This document shows positions 63,669 through 64,000 of a stretch of 64,000 nucleotides of DNA, piece by piece; within the stretch, counting starts at the first letter, position 1; each line of letters starts with the position of its first letter. The translations under genes and the position numbers were made by a program. The notes beneath the pieces were generated by a model, which saw only the letters and a program-made list of their open reading frames with translations, was not told the origin of the DNA and searched no databases. Source of the stretch: Dictyoglomota bacterium (GTDB lineage Bacteria; Coprothermobacterota; Coprothermobacteria; Coprothermobacterales; JAADFF01); NCBI GenBank assembly GCA_013153035.1, contig JAADFF010000083.1, positions 1 to 64,000 of the forward strand. Reading direction: 5' to 3'.

Positions 63669-64000
63669 TTGGAACGCACCCTCTCTACATATTCTCCAGT
63701 ACGAGTATCAATTTTCAGTACATCACCTATCTTGATAAAAAGTGGTACCTGAACAACAGCACCTGTTTCCAATGTTGCTGGCTTGCTTCCACCAGCCGCA
63801 GTATCACCCCTAAGACCAGGATCGGTATCTACAACCTCAAGTTCAACAAAAGTAGGAAGTTCTACAGAAAGAGGCTGACCCTCGTAGTAAAAGATGCGGA
63901 CTGTGGTATCCTCTTTCATAAATTTAGCGGCATCCCCAACAATTTCTGCAGGGATACCTACCTGGTCATAAGTATATGTATCCATGAAATAATAGGTATC
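63665..64000 (-). CDS. efp: Elongation factor P, C-terminal part; 5' end outside window
   Basis: The frame is open to the window edge, giving 111 residues. [12 protein letters not shown] and later [57 protein letters not shown] are EF-P domains II and III. EF-P relieves ribosome stalling at polyproline. It precedes asp23-nusB in one operon. Confidence 0.96.
   Translation of the reverse strand, partial: DTYYFMDTYTYDQVGIPAEIVGDAAKFMKEDTTVRIFYYEGQPLSVELPTFVELEVVDTDPGLRGDTAAGGSKPATLETGAVVQVPLFIKIGDVLKIDTRTGEYVERVRSK

Noticed and set aside
1-64000. CRISPR arrays, insertion sequences, prophage or integrase genes, rRNA genes
   Set aside because: No direct-repeat arrays, transposase motifs, phage genes or rRNA sequence were seen.

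Overview
The window is a compact bacterial chromosome segment of roughly 40% GC by eye. It carries about 77 protein genes, seven tRNA genes and one FMN riboswitch. Intergenic gaps are short and no insertion sequences, prophage genes or CRISPR arrays were seen. Most genes lie on the minus strand in long, overlapping runs. Several neighbourhoods are of the Bacillota (Firmicutes) type: hrcA-prmA-rsmE-mtaB, yicC-remA-gmk-rpoZ, rny-ymdB-miaB-miaA, efp-asp23-nusB, and a RibU-type ECF riboflavin transporter under an RFN element. Anaerobic 2-oxoacid:ferredoxin oxidoreductase and butyrate kinase genes, an FsaA-type transaldolase and a class III aminotransferase resembling archaeal ones suggest an anaerobic, amino-acid- or sugar-fermenting, possibly thermophilic organism. 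It could be a Bacillota member or a neighbouring deep lineage; the sequence alone does not settle this.

Layout. 1-3136: the 3' end of a long FtsA-like ATPase gene (+), a small membrane protein, a YjfB-like protein and a class III aminotransferase. 3244-6880: mtaB, rsmE, prmA, hrcA. 6923-7795: a ROK sugar kinase (+). 7800-12612: ddl, ftsQ, ftsZ, a radical SAM protein and a small unknown. 12687-17061: hup, ndk (+), hsp20, rsmI, a TrmN6-like methyltransferase and an ABC-class ATPase. 17089-20431: FMN riboswitch and ribU (+), fapA-like, thiamine-binding protein, an unknown membrane protein (+). 20452-25454: tdh, yicC, remA, gmk, rpoZ, fsa, and a class I aminotransferase.

25500-44025 is a near-continuous directon. 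In transcription order it reads tig, clpP, clpX, lon, a small membrane protein, rimO, cinA C-domain, thpR, recA, recX, rny, ymdB, miaB, miaA, a PF06838 lyase, trpS, a cmk-plsC fusion and ispH. It joins proteolysis, recombination, RNA turnover and tRNA modification. 44110-44769 is a tRNA array with two promoters of almost ideal sigma-70 consensus. 44817-46109 holds tdk (-) and lexA (+).

46137-53719 runs pgsA, nudix, deoB, pnp, deoA, cca, an M50 protease, an Mrp-like ATPase and a companion unknown; deoB/pnp/deoA form a nucleoside salvage set. 53816-64000 runs efp, asp23, nusB, acyP, nadK, recN, buk, ptb, buk, a P-loop ATPase and a four-subunit 2-oxoacid:ferredoxin oxidoreductase. The last part can turn branched-chain (or other) 2-oxoacids into acyl-CoA, acyl-phosphate and acid plus ATP.

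No single spectacular new system was recognised. The items most worth follow-up are the FMN riboswitch with a duplicated P1 3' strand, the unknown P-loop ATPase inside the buk/ptb/oxidoreductase operon, the Mrp-like ATPase lacking its second cysteine, the Cmk-PlsC fusion, and a terminator-like hairpin inside the 5' end of cca.
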